DNA of 64,000 nt, taken from positions 5,408,501 through 5,472,500 of the forward strand of contig CANTUZ010000005.1 of assembly GCA_947846985.1 (NCBI GenBank), written 5' to 3'. This document shows, in pieces, positions 1 through 14,727 of this stretch. The notes below the pieces were generated by a model, which searched no databases, had not been told where the DNA came from, and was given only the letters and a program-made list of their open reading frames with translations. A program made the position numbers and the translations under genes. Numbering within the stretch: position 1 is the first letter of the stretch; each line of letters opens with the position of its first letter. Source of the stretch: Fratercula arctica. Its lineage: Eukaryota > Chordata > Aves > Charadriiformes > Alcidae.

Positions 1-1577
1 CAATTTAGGTAAAAATAAGAATAACAGTTTGAGTTTCTTTTATCTTCATCAGAACAGAAATGTCTTTTTCCTGCAAAGGATTTTGGCAAACTGATACTCG
101 TAAGTCATATCATACTACACGTAATCAGGTTTTATTAACTTCTTGTTCAGCAAACGAGTATTAAACTGGAGTGAGAATATTGTTCTATGATGTCTTGTCA
201 AGCAGGTCCGCGTGCTAGTCAGAGCCCTGGGAAGTTGAGGTGAGATGGAGTTGGTACTTGAGTTGTACTGCCTTGAGGTGAGTCCCTGCACAGTGCTGAG
301 CAGTCCTGGGTGGAGAACCCTGCCCGAGTTGAGGGCAAGTCCCTGCACCTGATACTGCAGGTCTGGGTCGCTGGGCAGATGCTGGGGTAAAAGAGAGCAG
401 AACTGGAGTGTTACTTGACACTGCTGAGTTAAAACTGCTTGAAATGCAGAAGGAGGGAAAGCAACGTTGAAGAATTGGGTTCTCACTGTTCGACACTGAA
501 ACAAAGTGGCCCATTATGGTTGGTTTTGGTCCCACGAGGGATCTCTTAATTTTCTAAACAATTTTAGTAGAAATGTGTTAATATCTGTTTGATAAGAATA
601 TTTACACTTGTTCTACTTGATTAAATTACTTCTAAACAGAACTACATCTTTTGCCTAAAAAGAAGTAGCGTTATTTGAAATTGTTATCACACATTTTTAA
701 ACACATACAATGATTTTTTTTTTTTAAAGATTTTGTACCTTTAAAAAGTACACAAAGGCAGATATAATCAGACCTAATGCAGGAGCCAGGCACAGACCAT
801 TTCCTGTGGTGAAAAACCCTGCTGTCTTGAACTACCTATCAAGAATAAAAATTAGATGCTACTTCAGACCTCAACCTACTTGTATGCCAAATTCTAGATT
901 AATCTTGCCACCCGCAGTGTGGGTGTATAAATGACACGAGGGGGACATTTTTTCTCTTATTTTTCATTTTTGCCACATAAGTGGTGTGAAGTAATCATGT
1001 CATACTGTGCTGGTTTATGGCATTATATCATGTGATTGCCCTGCCTTTTGTGGCCTATTCAATGATATAAAATGCAGAACATTAGACTTTTTTTAATAGA
1101 ACGGACAAAAGAATTGGTTTTGGCACCTGATGTCCACTAAACCATTCATCTAAATCAGTAGTTACATAGGTTGCGTACTTGCTAAAAAAGCAAAGTTGGT
1201 TCTGTAATTCTGACAACAGGGATCTGTGAATTGTGATTTTGGAGCAATAAATACTGTAGCTGAGCACTGGTGTCTTGGCTTCCTAAAAATCTCTCATTGC
1301 AGTCTGTCCTCCGTCCTCCATACTTGTATGATAACATTTCTTACACAGTTGCAGCTGAGTTTCCCATTGGCTCTCTGTATTATAAATAGGAAAATATAGT
1401 ATAGGATCACTGTAGCTGCACTGATTATTTTACGGAGTCAGTCCTCCCCTTGCACGTATGGGTGACTCCTCCCTCTGAAGCTGTGAATTTTCTGTTTGGC
1501 ATCAGTGGAAACGGATACCTCCTACAGCAGACAAGTTTGTGATGTAAAGCTTAGTTCTGTGTTGTGTCCCCCCTTCT

Positions 1578-1616
1578 TGTCTTTTTTCTTTTTTTTTTTT
1601 TTTTCTTTTCTTTTCA
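1578..1616. repeat. Polypyrimidine (T/C) tract
   Basis: T-rich run interrupted by single C residues, containing a run of 18 or more T. Simple sequence. Confidence 0.85.
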
Positions 1617-4600
1617 ATCTTTTGTAAACTGGAAGGTAGCAAAGATGCTCTGAGTGCAACGTGTATAAAACTCGATCTTGGAGGTTAAATACTCATTGCT
1701 TCTATGATGAAAGACTACCTACAGATGGCATTCAGACCTGCCTCTGCTTCTCTCTCTCCACTTTGGCTCATTGTGCATAACAATGTTGAAATTTTAAAGC
1801 CTATTCTTGGGAACTGGGGAAAATAACAAAGCCAAGATGTGTGGGAGGAGAGTGGGGTTTGTGCGTGTGTCATGATTTTTCTTGTTCTGTGGAGGTCTCT
1901 ACGGATGTTCATCATGCTGTTTGGAAAATGAAGCAGCACAGCCTTAAAACATGAAATTTGTAGAATAATTTGGTAAATGCCGATGATTTGGAAACCTCAT
2001 GTACTGCACTTTATCTCAAGCCATCCTTTTAAGGCAATCTACTGACAAGTTGTGGTAGGAGGACTCTGTGCAGTGTTAGGTACAGTAATCTTATTAGGGA
2101 AATGGTGTAAGTTGTTTAGCTTTACTTTGTTGTAATTAATTATGAAGCCAGAACAAAAGTAAGTTTCTTTTTTGTAATAGTATTGCCCACACATTTAGAA
2201 GTCATGGTTGTGTGTGTTAGCCTTTTGTTCTCTGATGCTGGCAGTGCTTTTAATGTTTTTTGATGTCTTGTGAGTACCAGCTTTCAGATGGGATATTCTG
2301 CCTTTCTAGCTTTATGCCATCCTAATTGTTTCAAAATGTAGTCGTTAAAAAAAAAAGTAAACATTATTGCTGGTGTTATTGCTAACGGCAAGAAATGCAA
2401 AAAAGGGGGACACATGTGGCACTTCTATTTAAATAAAAGCTTATTTTCAGAAACAAAGGCTTATGGAGCAAAAGGGACCACTTAGTACCCCAAGCACGTT
2501 TGCTGTTACGGATGAACCCACAGCAATGGATGCTATCAAAGTTGTCATATTTTATTCATGAGTTGTGGTATGCTTGGGTGAAATAAGAAAAGCAATGCTC
2601 CAAATCATAATTATGGTGTAAAAAGATAAAGCAGTTATTATTGTGACATTTTTGAAAATTCTTAAATCTCTCAAATAATTCATATAAAACTTCCGGAGAA
2701 TGACTAAGTATGTTAGCTGTATTTATGATTCTTTGTTGGGGTGGGGTGTGGAACACTTCACAAATAGAATTTATACATGTTTTGGGAGAATATATAAATG
2801 TGTGCTTATGTGTGTTCCACGAAACAAAGACAACTAGAATATTGCATATAAACGTAAAGAGGCTGACAGCAGAAATTATACTTCAGTAGAGAAAGGCTTT
2901 GACAAATGTATTATGCCTCATGGTATTATCATGCAGTTAATAAATAAAACAGACACCCAGGATTTAATTTGCTTTAGCAATAACGTAGAAGTGATTTTTC
3001 TGAGGGAAAGAAAACAGAAGGGAGAATTAGTTCATGAAACACATTTGTTTAATGATTGTACAAATCATATATAGAGAATAAAGAAAAACCATAAGATTTT
3101 AGTAATAAATGATCTAAATGCTTTAAAAGTAATAAACTATTTAGAGTGCCAAGGCATTGGGAGTTTTTGAACCAAGACAGCACTTCAGCATATGCTTACT
3201 TTGAACTTTATGGATAATTTCATTGCCTTTAGTTGGATTATTCATGTGATAAAAGGCTTTACTGAACTGGAAATTAAAACCTTTGTGTCGGTGTAGCCAG
3301 ATCTGCTAGCTGCCGTAAGTAGCGTTAGGCATTATAACCTCTCTCTGCAAGTGAAGAAACTGAGTCAGAAGTTTGTGTTTTGTTGAAACTTTCCTGTTAA
3401 TGAACTATTTAAAACTGGTATTTTGATTTACCCAGTTAAGAATGCAGGTTTTCACCAGGGAGGCAAATTCTGTTTTCTGTGTGGCTTCGCTGAAGTTAGA
3501 CTATGATTTTCAACAGAGACAAAATAATTTAGGCATTCCGCCTCTCTCCTGCTTCAGTGGGATCTGCTACTTAAAATTTCTTTGAAAATCCAGGTTATGG
3601 GTTACTCGCTGACTACACGTGTCACATTCATGTTAAACTTAGGAATCCTAAAGCACTTCAGAAGTACTTGATATTACTGTTTATTTGTAATACTGTTGCC
3701 ATAAAGTATGAGCAGCATTTATTATTACCTGAAAGAAGGAAGAGTGCTAAATGAGAAATCAGAATTATTACATATTGCTTAAAATACAAATGGATCAATC
3801 TCTCTGTGTACTCTATTAAAAAAGCTTAAATTTTGTTTCTAGATTACAAACATACTAAGGGTTATAGTGGGAGCAAGTAAGTCCAAACTACAATTGGTAG
3901 TTATTAGCAAAACTTAGCTTCTATATCTGATTTTTGGTTCTAGCTGCTCCTCACCTTTTGGCACTGTCTTCACTTAAGTTTTCTTTTAAACAAATATAGC
4001 TGAAGAACATGTTTTGTCAAGTTCAATATATGTTATAATGTTTTAAAAATCCATTCCAATTTTTTGTGTCTGTGATTTGAGCGTACCTGAAAATGTTTTG
4101 TAGAAGGGGAGGAAAAAACGCTTAGCTTGCTTTTGCACGAAGCCAAAACAGAAACAGTATTTTTCTGGGGGCTCATTATTTTGTGTGATGCTAGCATTTA
4201 ATATACTCTTTAAATAGATCCCTGAAGGGGGCAGTACTCCTGCAAAATGGACAGCGTATCGGTAATGATTCTTAGCAATTACTGTTTTTTCCCCAACATT
4301 GCATACATTGCCACTGGCTCTGTTCAAACAGGACATTGTTGCAAGTGTAGTCCATGCCCTTTCTGTTAAAATGTTATTATTTTCCAAATTTGCAAATAGC
4401 AATCTTTAACTTTATAGTCACAGTGATGCGATACCTTATCTAATATAGATAAACAGTAGAAAAGATGTTATAATCAGTGACTCCTGAACTAATTAACTAA
4501 CAGTGCATGTCATTTGATTAACTCACATGATTTAAGAGCAGATTATGTGCTTTTAGTGGTAGTGTAACTTCTGGAGCATTTCTATCAAGCATTTAATTTA

Positions 4601-7600
4601 AGGGATCAACCATTTGTAAATAGTCTTGATTTCAGCACGAGTCCCTTGAGGGAACAACAGCCTGTACTTGAGAAGGCGAGCCTGAGCTCAGTAGCTGCTT
4701 AAAATATTTGAAACAAATTAAAGTGGCTGTAGGTGATATGTAGCCTCAGCAAGGCTATCACCGCTGTTCTCAGCAGGAAGCTCGTTGCAAAGCCATTTGG
4801 CTTACTCCAGTTTTCTGATTTTGCTCCATAATGGCCAAATGGTTTGAAGACAGTGTCAGTTGCTGTGCTACCTGTGTGCCCAGGCCTGCTGCTCATCCTG
4901 CTGCTGCTGCAGAGATGACTCCAGCGCTTTCCATGGTTCATTCTGTCCACTTGGGTGGAAAAGACAAGGAAGGGCCCTGGAAATATGAAACCCCTATGCA
5001 GCAAAAAGAGAGGCAGCTTCTCAATGTAGGCTTTGCTACAGCTTTCTGTCACCCTGCTTTCTCTATCACTTACGGCACCTTTTACTGTCTGGGGCTTGAG
5101 GAACGTTGGTGGCCGCCTTCTGTCTCGTGTATTCTTTTCCAAGTCTTGTGCAATATCTGCTGCTTTGTTTGTTCCAGAGTACTCCATTTCCATGGTTTGG
5201 TTTGAAATGCCGATAAAGCAAACAAAAGACTTAGACTCTCTGACAACTACTTAATTAACATGAGTGTGGTCATTCTAGCTAGTGCTCAAGTTGGGCCAAT
5301 TTTCAAGAAGTGAAGAGTCCAACATTAAGCCACTAAAATCAACTAAATTATTGGTTGGGGAGAAACTGTGATTTGATAAGTAGTCTCTGTTTGATTTCTT
5401 TAGTGACTCAAAATTCTGCTGTCCCTGGTATCTGGAGTTTAAGGACTGGGTTTGCAATAGCTTCCTGAAAGGAATGAAATATATATATAATTTTAAATGC
5501 TAGTTTAATTTTTTTAGGAGACCTACTTGTAAATTAGTTTACAAGCATGTATATCAAAATGACAGCAATATATGAACACTTATTGCCAGTGTGGTTTTGC
5601 ATCATGCAAAAGGAGAGTTTACATTGAATTATACTATTTTTCCACGTTCTCTAGCAGAGCTGCTTTTGCTGTATAGTCATGGGAACTTACCTTTGTAACA
5701 TTAGCTATTCACCCTGGTAATTGCTCCATCCTCTAATTTAATGAAAACCCATTAAACCGAAACAATAATTAAAATGAGACATCGTCTCTGTAGGAGGTTT
5801 GCATATTAAAATCACCAAGCATTTCACTGCAGACGGATCTTATTCTTGAGAACCAGTGTTTGAAGCAACATGTAAAAAGTGATTTATAATGAATAATTGT
5901 AATTTAGAAAACTGTGCTGTTGAACATGATTTCCTACTGTTTATTACTGACTCCAAGTGGAGCTAGCAAGGCAAAAGCATTTACAATGTCTTTTCCTACC
6001 AGTGAGAATACCTAGAAGCAGAGACGTGCTCTTGAGAAAACATCGTGCCTTCTTTAGTACTCCCTGGTAGCATAGCCTTAAAGAGAAGGGCAAGGTGTTT
6101 TCACCTCTCTCTCTGAGTTGCTGGCAGGTAGGACAGGCAGTGCTGGTCCGCACTGTGCCAGTGCAGGGGCCACAGAGAGCAGCTGGTGATTGCTCAGGAC
6201 CTTAAATGTAAGCTTGCATATATTTTCCCATGGCAGTACACCACAGCTTGCTAAAAGCCATGCTTTGGCCTGGCTTGGAAGCAGTGTAGGCGAGTGGCAG
6301 GCATGGTGGATGAATTTGGGTCTGTGCTTAGGTGATGTCTAGGTATGCTGCTACTTGGCTGGTGGGTTTCCGTAGTGTGGTGTGGGCTGTCTCGAGCCTT
6401 AGTGCTAATAGCCAAATTGAGCACCCAAAGTGCTCTGAGAGATATACGTGGCTCCGTGCCTATTCCTGTGACAGGAGCATATTGCAAAGTCTTTTTTTTG
6501 TGTGTGTGTAAGGAGAAATTTATGTGCATTTCCTCCCCACCGCTTAAACCAAAAAATAGGTGCTATCTGCAGATAACTGCATTTTGCCCTTGCTAGGCAG
6601 GGAGGAAACCTGAAGCGTTTCCCTGCTTGGCAGTGAAATGACTTCTTTCTGGAGAAGATCCCAGTGGTTGGTGTCAGCATCCTTCTGTGAACGTTTGTAT
6701 CTGTTTGTGACTTAAATCATATAAGAGGAGCAGAAAGGAGTGGGCATCTGTCACCAGTAGTGTTTTGGGTGGTTTTTTTTTTTTCACCAGTTCTTCGAAA
6801 GATGATTTGTGGGACCATTGTGCAGAAAGGAGTCAGTGCGTTGGATTCCACTTGGACTCAGAGGCTTTGAAGTACCTGCCTTCAGTGAGCAGAAGGGTTT
6901 TGTGACACTGTTGTGTGTTTTCATCCTAAGTAACTTTTAGAAACTGTCTACACTGAGAGTTGCTAATTTTGGATCCTCCTTCCACTTTTGGTTCAGTTTT
7001 TGGAAAGTTGATGACTTAAAATGAGGCACTGTGATTGGTTTAATTTATTTATTTAATAGAGATTTCAGTTTTATAGGTTTTTGCCCATAGCATGGTAAAA
7101 GCCAATATGCTGCAATATTTTATTCTTTAATTGCCGTAGCTGAAATCCACATTCTCTGTTGTTGCAGGGTTAATTTCTGCTTGCTTTTCCAGAGTGACTG
7201 TGCAAACGTTCTCCTGAAAGCATGTTGAAACAAATTGCGTTGAAATGATTGAAGGTACCAATAAAGCAATGTGTTCTGCAATATGTTCCCTTCCAAAGTA
7301 AGGAAGTAAAAGGAATAGGTATTCAAGCAGGCTAGTGAATGATGAAGTATATCTGTTGCTTTAGAAAACGTGAGTTGAGTTAGAACCGAATTTTAGCATT
7401 TTTCTCTAATGGGACCATCTATTAATGAATAGTGATTTCCCAGAATGATTGGGATTCAGCTTGTAAGAACCGGTGCACATTTTTCATTACTTAAAATTTG
7501 AGCCCAAATGGTCATGTACTTCCCTTTGTACCGTGGATTATTGACACAATCATCAAAGCAAGTTGGCAAGAACTTTGCCTGCTTTCCTAGCATGATTCTT

Positions 7601-10600
7601 TTCTTTCTCTAACTCATTTTGTCTTCTTCTGTGTGGTGATAATTTTTTTGCACTGTTTCTAATGGAGCTGAAGCCAGCTTCTCCCTTTCTCTTATTTGGG
7701 GCCTCTCATATGTTCTGGGCTACAGGTGGTGAAAGCTTTTGGTTGTAATTTTTAGTTGTCAGAGCTGGTGATGCATAGAGAAGTTGGATCCAAGCAGGAA
7801 GATGTAACTTCAGGGCCTAAATGAGGCTTGTAAGGACTGATCCTAATCCTGAGTTATTGTACCTTCTTAACTCTGTTTGTCATTAGGGTTAGCGTGTACT
7901 GAAACACCCGCACAAGGTAAAGCTTGCCCTGACATTGGCCCCAGAGCAGCATTGCCATTCATCTGCACTGATGTTACAATGAAATGAAAACAAACCATGC
8001 AAAAATAAAAATTTGAGACTTATTTTGAAGGTGCTGAGAGTGGGTATCGTGAGTAATTGCAGTTGTGGGTAAGATTCATCAAGGTGGCTGAGCATATAAG
8101 AGCTTGCTGCAGCTAGGCAGGGTACTGTGGTCTTCCTCTGCAGAGCCTGGCCAGTTGTGCTGTGGCTGCTGGACCCCTGCAGAAGTGGAGCTGTGGGTGC
8201 CGGTTCTTCTCATAGCTTCTTTTGGCTTGGCAGGGCTGTGCTGGTCGGGGGCTGAATGGCTCATGTGGGACAAAGCAGCCAGGAGAAGGCAAAGTGGTGT
8301 CCCTGGGGTTGTGGGAGATGGTGCCAGGAAGGGAAAAGTGGGATGGCAGAGGCTAAATGGGTTTGGCTGTCCTGGCAAACCGCACCATTGCTTTGTGTTT
8401 GACGTTTCTTCACCTTGGACCTGCGACTCAAAAAGGAATTAAAATCAAGCAACAAAGATGCTCTCTTTCCAACATAGGTATGTGTTCTACTTCTCTGTTT
8501 TGCTGAAGGTAGAGAGTTGCCTTTACTTGATGCTCTGAGATGATTTGTATCTGTTGTAGTTTTAAATAACTGTGTATGCTTGCTTTTTTTCTTGCTTTAT
8601 TTTAGAAACACTCTGGTATGTTTAAAAAAACCCTCCAGACAGTCAGTATTTCAAATTAAGAAAATATAATCACATAGAAGGGCATATGAAAGTCGTATCT
8701 ATGTATGTTTATTTATTTATTTTGCTGAGATTGCATTATCATTCAAGCATGAAGCGATGTTTCACTGAAGATTACTGTATAAACCTATATTGTTCTATAT
8801 TATGTAGGAAATACAACATTTCATTACGAGCAGACAGTTATTTTTATAGAGAGCATAAAAAGTATTTTCCCTTTCAGGCACCTGTGGTGAGGGGGTGTAT
8901 GTATTCTCAATTTTTCTTTTTTTTGAAGTGTGAAAATCAGGCTGAAAATAGAAAGCTCTTATTCTAAATGGATCGTACTCCCAGTTCATTTGTGTGGTAC
9001 TTTCTGCAGAAATCGAGCAAAACCCAAACAGATGGCATACCCAGCGATCGCACGGCATGAGGAGGGGCGCTGCCAGAGAGGTGCAGGGGGCCTGTTCCCA
9101 TGAGGCACAGGAGCTGGTGTGATGCTGGGTCGTGCCCCCAGCGAGGCCTCATGTGGCTCCTTCCCAGTGTTCGGGCCCCAGGTTGCAAGCCCAGGGCTGG
9201 GCTCAGCACCCCGACAGGTTGATCATCTCTGTGATGCCAGGTCGCGTGCCCCCTGCATCCTTGGTGAGCTCCTCAGCTTATGAATCCAGTTGCAGACTAT
9301 CAGGTGGCATTTGCCATGTTGCCATGGAATTGCTGGGAAACTCCCCTTGTTGTAGGTACTGATGTTGAGTGATGAACAGCAGCATTTCTGTAGATGTTTT
9401 TGCATCTGCCAGTACGTTTTTCAGCTTTCTAGTGGTAGGGGGTGTTCCTAGGCTCTGGTAATGAGTAGACCTACTCTAAATAAAAACCACCATACTTAGA
9501 AATGTGTTAATTTTTAAAAGCCTGTTTATATAACATCCTTTGCACAAATTATGCTAGAATAGTGCTGCAAAGCAGTATGTAAATGCTGTTTGTTATCTAG
9601 TAATTTGAACCCAAGCATCTGGAATTTCAGAACTTTGAATCTTACTGATTTTGATCAACAGAGAATGAATATAAGGTATTGCATGTGGTTTTGGTGTATT
9701 CATGGCTATGAAGAGATGGTAGAGTACATCGCAATATTTCAAAGCACAATATTTCAAAGTATGTTTTTAACTGAAGTAGTCAGTGCATTGATTATTCATT
9801 CATGATTCTGACCAAGGTGTCCTATACTTTTGTATAAAATTTGGTGGATAGATGATGGGATATGGCTTTATATTTGTGTCCTCCTATAATGAGAAAATGT
9901 TGGACTTTGCAAAGCTTAACAGAAATTTTACCATATGTGTTCTACTGAGAAGACGGCCTATGCTTTCATGTGGAAGAATTTTTGAAAGCTTTGATAAGTC
10001 ATATCTTATGTCTGGTGACTGTGGCACCCTTAAGGAAAAAAAAATATAAAATTTTTAAGATAGTAAGGTTCTTAACCTTCAAAACAAGGGCAATTATTGT
10101 AAACTGTCAGTTCTTGAACATTTTATTTCTGAGTTTTACTTATGCCTTGGAACTTAGTACCAGTGGCTGGTCTGTTGGTGTAGATGGCAAACTGTATATT
10201 GGAGAACTTAATGGTGTATGGGGGACATAGTTTTGTGTCTCCTGCATCAGCTTTTTAAAAAGAAACTAGATAGTATTTATGACCAGTAATAACACCTGCT
10301 AGGTGAAGATAATGATACAGATAATAAAATCTTGCAGATAAAAAAAACCACCTGGTCTTCTGTGCTGGATTGTTTCTTTCTCCATTCCCCTTTCTGGTGG
10401 CAGTGGATATCATTTGTGTTCTTTGAAACTATTCTCTACTATGATAAAAATGGCATTGGTCAGAAAAATAGTTTGTTGCTGTAAACTGGGTGTTATATTT
10501 ATTTATCAGGTGAATTTGAGCCTCTAGCAAAGATTTTTAAAATGATGACTAGTGATTTTTGATGTCTAATTTGCTGTACTTTTCAGAGGTGAGCTTTTTA

Positions 10601-11892
10601 GAGTGTGTTAAGGATTCTGAGTGCGTAGGCTCATTTGAAGGGCTTTAAGCTGCACAGGAAAAATTGAGACAACCAATTACAAAACATGCTTGAATACTTT
10701 TTCCTTGGAGTTTGGTTTCAGTCCATGGCATTCCCTCAGTAGTTATGTTTCTGAGTTTCAGGTTGTTTTTCAAGCCAGTCTCTCCTCTTTCTGTCTGCAA
10801 AGCCTCATTTAATGACACAATGTTTTGGGTTTTTTTTCCTGCAGTGAAATTCTGAATTGTAAATCTCATCACTCCTTTGTGTGTTAAAGCATTCATGCTG
10901 GGCTGGATTCTCTGGATTCAGTAGAGTTTTATGGTTTTCTACCAGCTGAGAATTTGTCCTGGCATTTCTGGCTTCAAAGTAAACCTTTCGAAAGGAAGTA
11001 CACTGGGCTTCTAATTGGTTGTGACATCCAGGAACCGCAAGTGACACAGGTCGCACAAATGTGTGACAAAGGCCCAGCATGACAGACATGGCAAGGGGTG
11101 GGAAGGTGAAATGCTGTGATTTCTCCCTTTTGTCGTTAATCATCTTTCATAGTGATGACATATTGTGAATAAAAGGATGACATAAAAATGAATGTTGTGG
11201 GAGACCGCGCATTTGAATCTTAGAAGATCAAATGTGAGAAGGCATGCTGCCGCTTGGACATCAGCAGGATTAGCAAGACTAAAATATTTCTGGATCTGCC
11301 TGGTCAGACTGTAGTTTAATAAATATTGTATGAGCTGTCACGCTTTGCTTGTTTAAACTGAGAAATCCCTGAAACCATAGTGAATTGCAAGCGTGTCTTG
11401 TATTTATTTCTCGGGCAGAAGCACAGCCGTTATAGCATTATTAGGAATAATACATCTCTGCCTTACACAGTGCAAGGACAGGTTTCCTCTGATGTATGAT
11501 GGAGTGGTGGTAACAGAGTCAGTGGTAAAAACTGAAATTGGAGCTTGGTGAATTGTGTTGGGAGAGGCAATGCCTGAGATTTCTCAGAATTTAGGAGCCT
11601 ATTTATCTGACTGCAGCACACCTTATTTACAGCAACTTAATCTGCTCACAGCAGACACAAATGGCTCACCATCCTGTTAAAAATTCTGTCAGAAAATCAG
11701 TAGCTGACCAGTTGTGAACTTGTCAAAGTGACAAGTGGGCATGCTGACAGAGATGACATTTGGTTTTTTTTGTGGAACAAATGCAGTGGTGGAGCATGGT
11801 AGATGACTCTCAAAAATGAAAAATATTGATGGGAAAATGAAAAATGTAATCTGAATCTTTCTGCCTTAGCGTTTTTACTAGACTGTTGTTTC

Positions 11893-11896
<4 letters not shown>

Positions 11897-11925
<29 letters not shown>
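11897..11925. repeat. Poly-T run of 29
   Basis: Twenty-nine consecutive T followed by AAATAAAATTC. It could be the poly(A) tail of an antisense retroposed sequence or simple expansion. I recognise no retrogene next to it. Confidence 0.95.
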
Positions 11926-11929
<4 letters not shown>

Positions 11930-12591
11930 AAAATTCTTAGATATAGAAAGAGAAATCCATGCAGCACCCCATGTGAGTGAGAAGTTAATACAGCTCTTCC
12001 GGAATAAAAGTGAATTCACGTTTCTGGCCACCCTGCAACAGAAGGCATCGACTTCTGGGGTTATACTGTCCATCCGAGAGTTAGAGCACAGGTAAGAGGA
12101 AATTGTCTCTCTCTTGTAGCGGTAGCAACATAAAAGATACTGAGTGCTTGGGGGTTCATTTTGACAATGTGTTAAAATGGTAGATGTACAATCTGACACG
12201 TAAGTTAAAGCCTTTCTTTCTAGTTTGAAATTTGATACTTTTTGCCTTGTTTTTTTGTTACAGGAGTGCATTATTTATGTATCTTGGTCTGTAAAATAAG
12301 TTAAATGGAAAGATCAAAACCAACATAGTATGGATGCAATGCACTTTGGAAGTTACAAACCTTGTAATGCAATTTCCCTTACTAGTTTATCATATGCACT
12401 TTGGAGTTTGCTTTTTCATAAAAAAGTTATGCTTACATGTTTCCTGCTTCAGTGTGTTTTATAACGTTTTAAAATGTTTTCTTTTTTGAGATTCAGCAAT
12501 TAAGCAATTAAGCTACTTATGATTCCGTATGGTGATGTGTATGCTTTCTTCCTGGCATAAATGCAGGATATTCTTATTTCATGTGTGTGTC

Positions 12592-12620
12592 TTTTTTTTT
12601 CCTTTTTTTTTTTTTTTTTT
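12592..12620. repeat. Interrupted poly-T run
   Basis: Nine T, CC, then eighteen T. Simple low-complexity sequence with no neighbouring gene recognised. Confidence 0.95.
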
Positions 12621-13303
12621 GTTGTCAGTGTAGGAGGAAGAAAAGAGGTCTCTTTTCGTTATCTATTATAGTGGCAGACATCGGTTTAAAAAAAGAGAAA
12701 AGTGTAGCTTGTATTATGGCCCATAATACAATTCCAATGATGCTTTGATGTTTCAAAGCGTGCGCTGCATCAAATACTATCTTACTTGTAACTTTGTGAA
12801 TGTTTTTTTTTTTTTCCATAATTTTAGGGCTTGAGGGACCTGTGTATCTATTCTGCCTTTCTGCTTTAATACAAGTAATAGGACTTTCTTTGGTTGCTCC
12901 CATTTCAAATCTAATACCAGTCATTCTGCAGCATTTTTTTTAGGAAAATAAAAAGATCCTATTGGTGTTTAATTTTGTTAATAATGTACATGATACACAA
13001 CTGTTAGCCTTGCCTTTTGTTGAGGAAGTATATGAAGGAGAAGGCAGTGGCTTTATTATGACCAAATCATCAATGATGGCTTTTGCCAGTGCAATAGCAG
13101 AGATGTCTGGACAAGGATAGCTAAGGGGAGGACTCTGCTACTTACTTACTCTATCATCATACTTTTCTGTCACCTCTACTTGCTTATTGGTCTCTTTCTT
13201 TTACTTTATTCCTTCTTTCATTTTCCTGGCCATTGTCTCCATATATAAGAATATTGTTTTACATTACACAAGGATCACTCCCTCTAACTCTTCCTGTTTT
13301 CCT

Positions 13304-13318
13304 TCTCTCTCTCTCTCT
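13304..13318. repeat. (TC)n microsatellite
   Basis: Seven TC units in intronic sequence. Simple repeat. Confidence 0.9.
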
Positions 13319-14689
13319 GATTCCTTTTGTCATTACTTTTTAATTCCAAGCTTTTCCAGGCCATTGTAGGTCTCTGAAGTCATGGTTAACAGGATCAGTT
13401 TGCTGTGTTAAAGGAAATAGGACATCGAGGAGAGCCATTGACAGAGGAACACTGTAACATGTAGGGACACGCGCATGGACTCAGCAAAATCCAAGGTCAA
13501 ACTAGACAGGCAGTGATGATTATACAATGCAAGGCACATGGGTTTTTAGATATGGCCTCTTCTGAATTTAGCTACTTAACTCCTCTATCTGGATGGGCAG
13601 AGACAGAGGCTCGTAGAGAGATGTGTTACGCAGGAGTAATCTTGATTGAACAAAATGTGCTTCTGATGTCCTTCTTGGCACAGGTTATCTCTAGTACTTC
13701 AAATTAATAGAAATCTGTTAAAAATATATATATAATTGAAGGATTGGTGCTAGTCTCACTTAAACCTTTGTAGTTCTGTGTAGTAACCGAGGTGGTTTCA
13801 GCCTGTGTAGTTCTATGTAAGAATTGAAATAGGCATGTCCAGTGTTGCTGTGACTGCTTGACTGCTGTTACATTCTGAATGTCAGATGGGTTACTGCAGT
13901 TATCCTTCTTTTCTGGACTCATTGTATATCACTTCAAAACGCAGTCACTGTTTGTTTCTCTAGTTTCTGAAGTTGCTGCTTGGGCCTTGATAAGGGTAAT
14001 GCTTTCAAACCCATAGGTACGTGATGATAGAAATTAATGAAGTGGATGACAGTGGAGAAAGTACTTTTTAACATCGATGAGGAGTGGAGGGCAAAGATTT
14101 GGGGCACTACTGAAGAAGATCTTGCTTACATTATGATCAGAACTTTCAGCTTGGTATTTTTTTTGATGTTGCTTTAACTTCTCATGTCATTCTAGTCTTT
14201 AGCTTTGCTAAAGGGGAAGCCTTTTTTAAATTGTTGCTCCTACTAAGCTTTTGGTAATTATCGTGGTTCTATTCTGGTGACATCCAGGTTTTTTGCAAAC
14301 TTTTTTCAAAAAATCTATGAAAATGGACAATGCAAAGAGAATAGTAAGGAACATCATTATGTTTCATCATGATTAAGATCTATAGGAACAAGTATAAGGG
14401 TACGTTTATTACCTACCGAGTATAGTTTTTGACTGTGGAAAAGCCAAGAACTCTTTCCTTAGGCACAAAATAGGAGATATTGTAGTTAAGGAAATAACGT
14501 TTTTTAACTTATCAGCATACCAAAAGTGGCAAAGTTAAAAGTATGAGACTTCAGAACATGCAGGAGGTCAACAACACCTCAATAAAAGAAGCTGTGTTAG
14601 CTGTTGGTACAAGAGTTCATATCTTTATGGGAGATGTCTTTTTTGTTGTGTGCAGATTTAATAGGTTATATTCCAAGCATCAGAAAAGG

Positions 14690-14727
14690 TGTGTGTATAT
14701 GGGTACACACACATGTGTATATATATC
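14690..14727. repeat. Mixed TG/TA/CA short repeat
   Basis: TGTGTGTATAT, a GGGT break, ACACACACATGTG, then TATATATAT. Purine-pyrimidine alternating sequence that is partly self-complementary. Confidence 0.8.

Noticed and set aside
4699..5205. Overlapping open frames on both strands (164 codons minus, 124 codons plus)
   Set aside because: Neither has a recognisable domain, and both lie in intronic sequence. Opposite-strand overlap of this kind is expected by chance where stop codons are sparse.
8079..8455. Overlapping frames on both strands in a GC-richer stretch
   Set aside because: Pro/Ser-rich or Trp/Gly-rich composition reflects local GC content. No motif or splice context supports a gene.
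11897..12271. Poly-T run next to a 115-codon minus-strand frame, considered as a processed retrogene with a poly(A) tail
   Set aside because: On the minus strand the A run would follow the frame as a tail should, but the translated sequence matches no gene I recognise and no target-site duplication was found.
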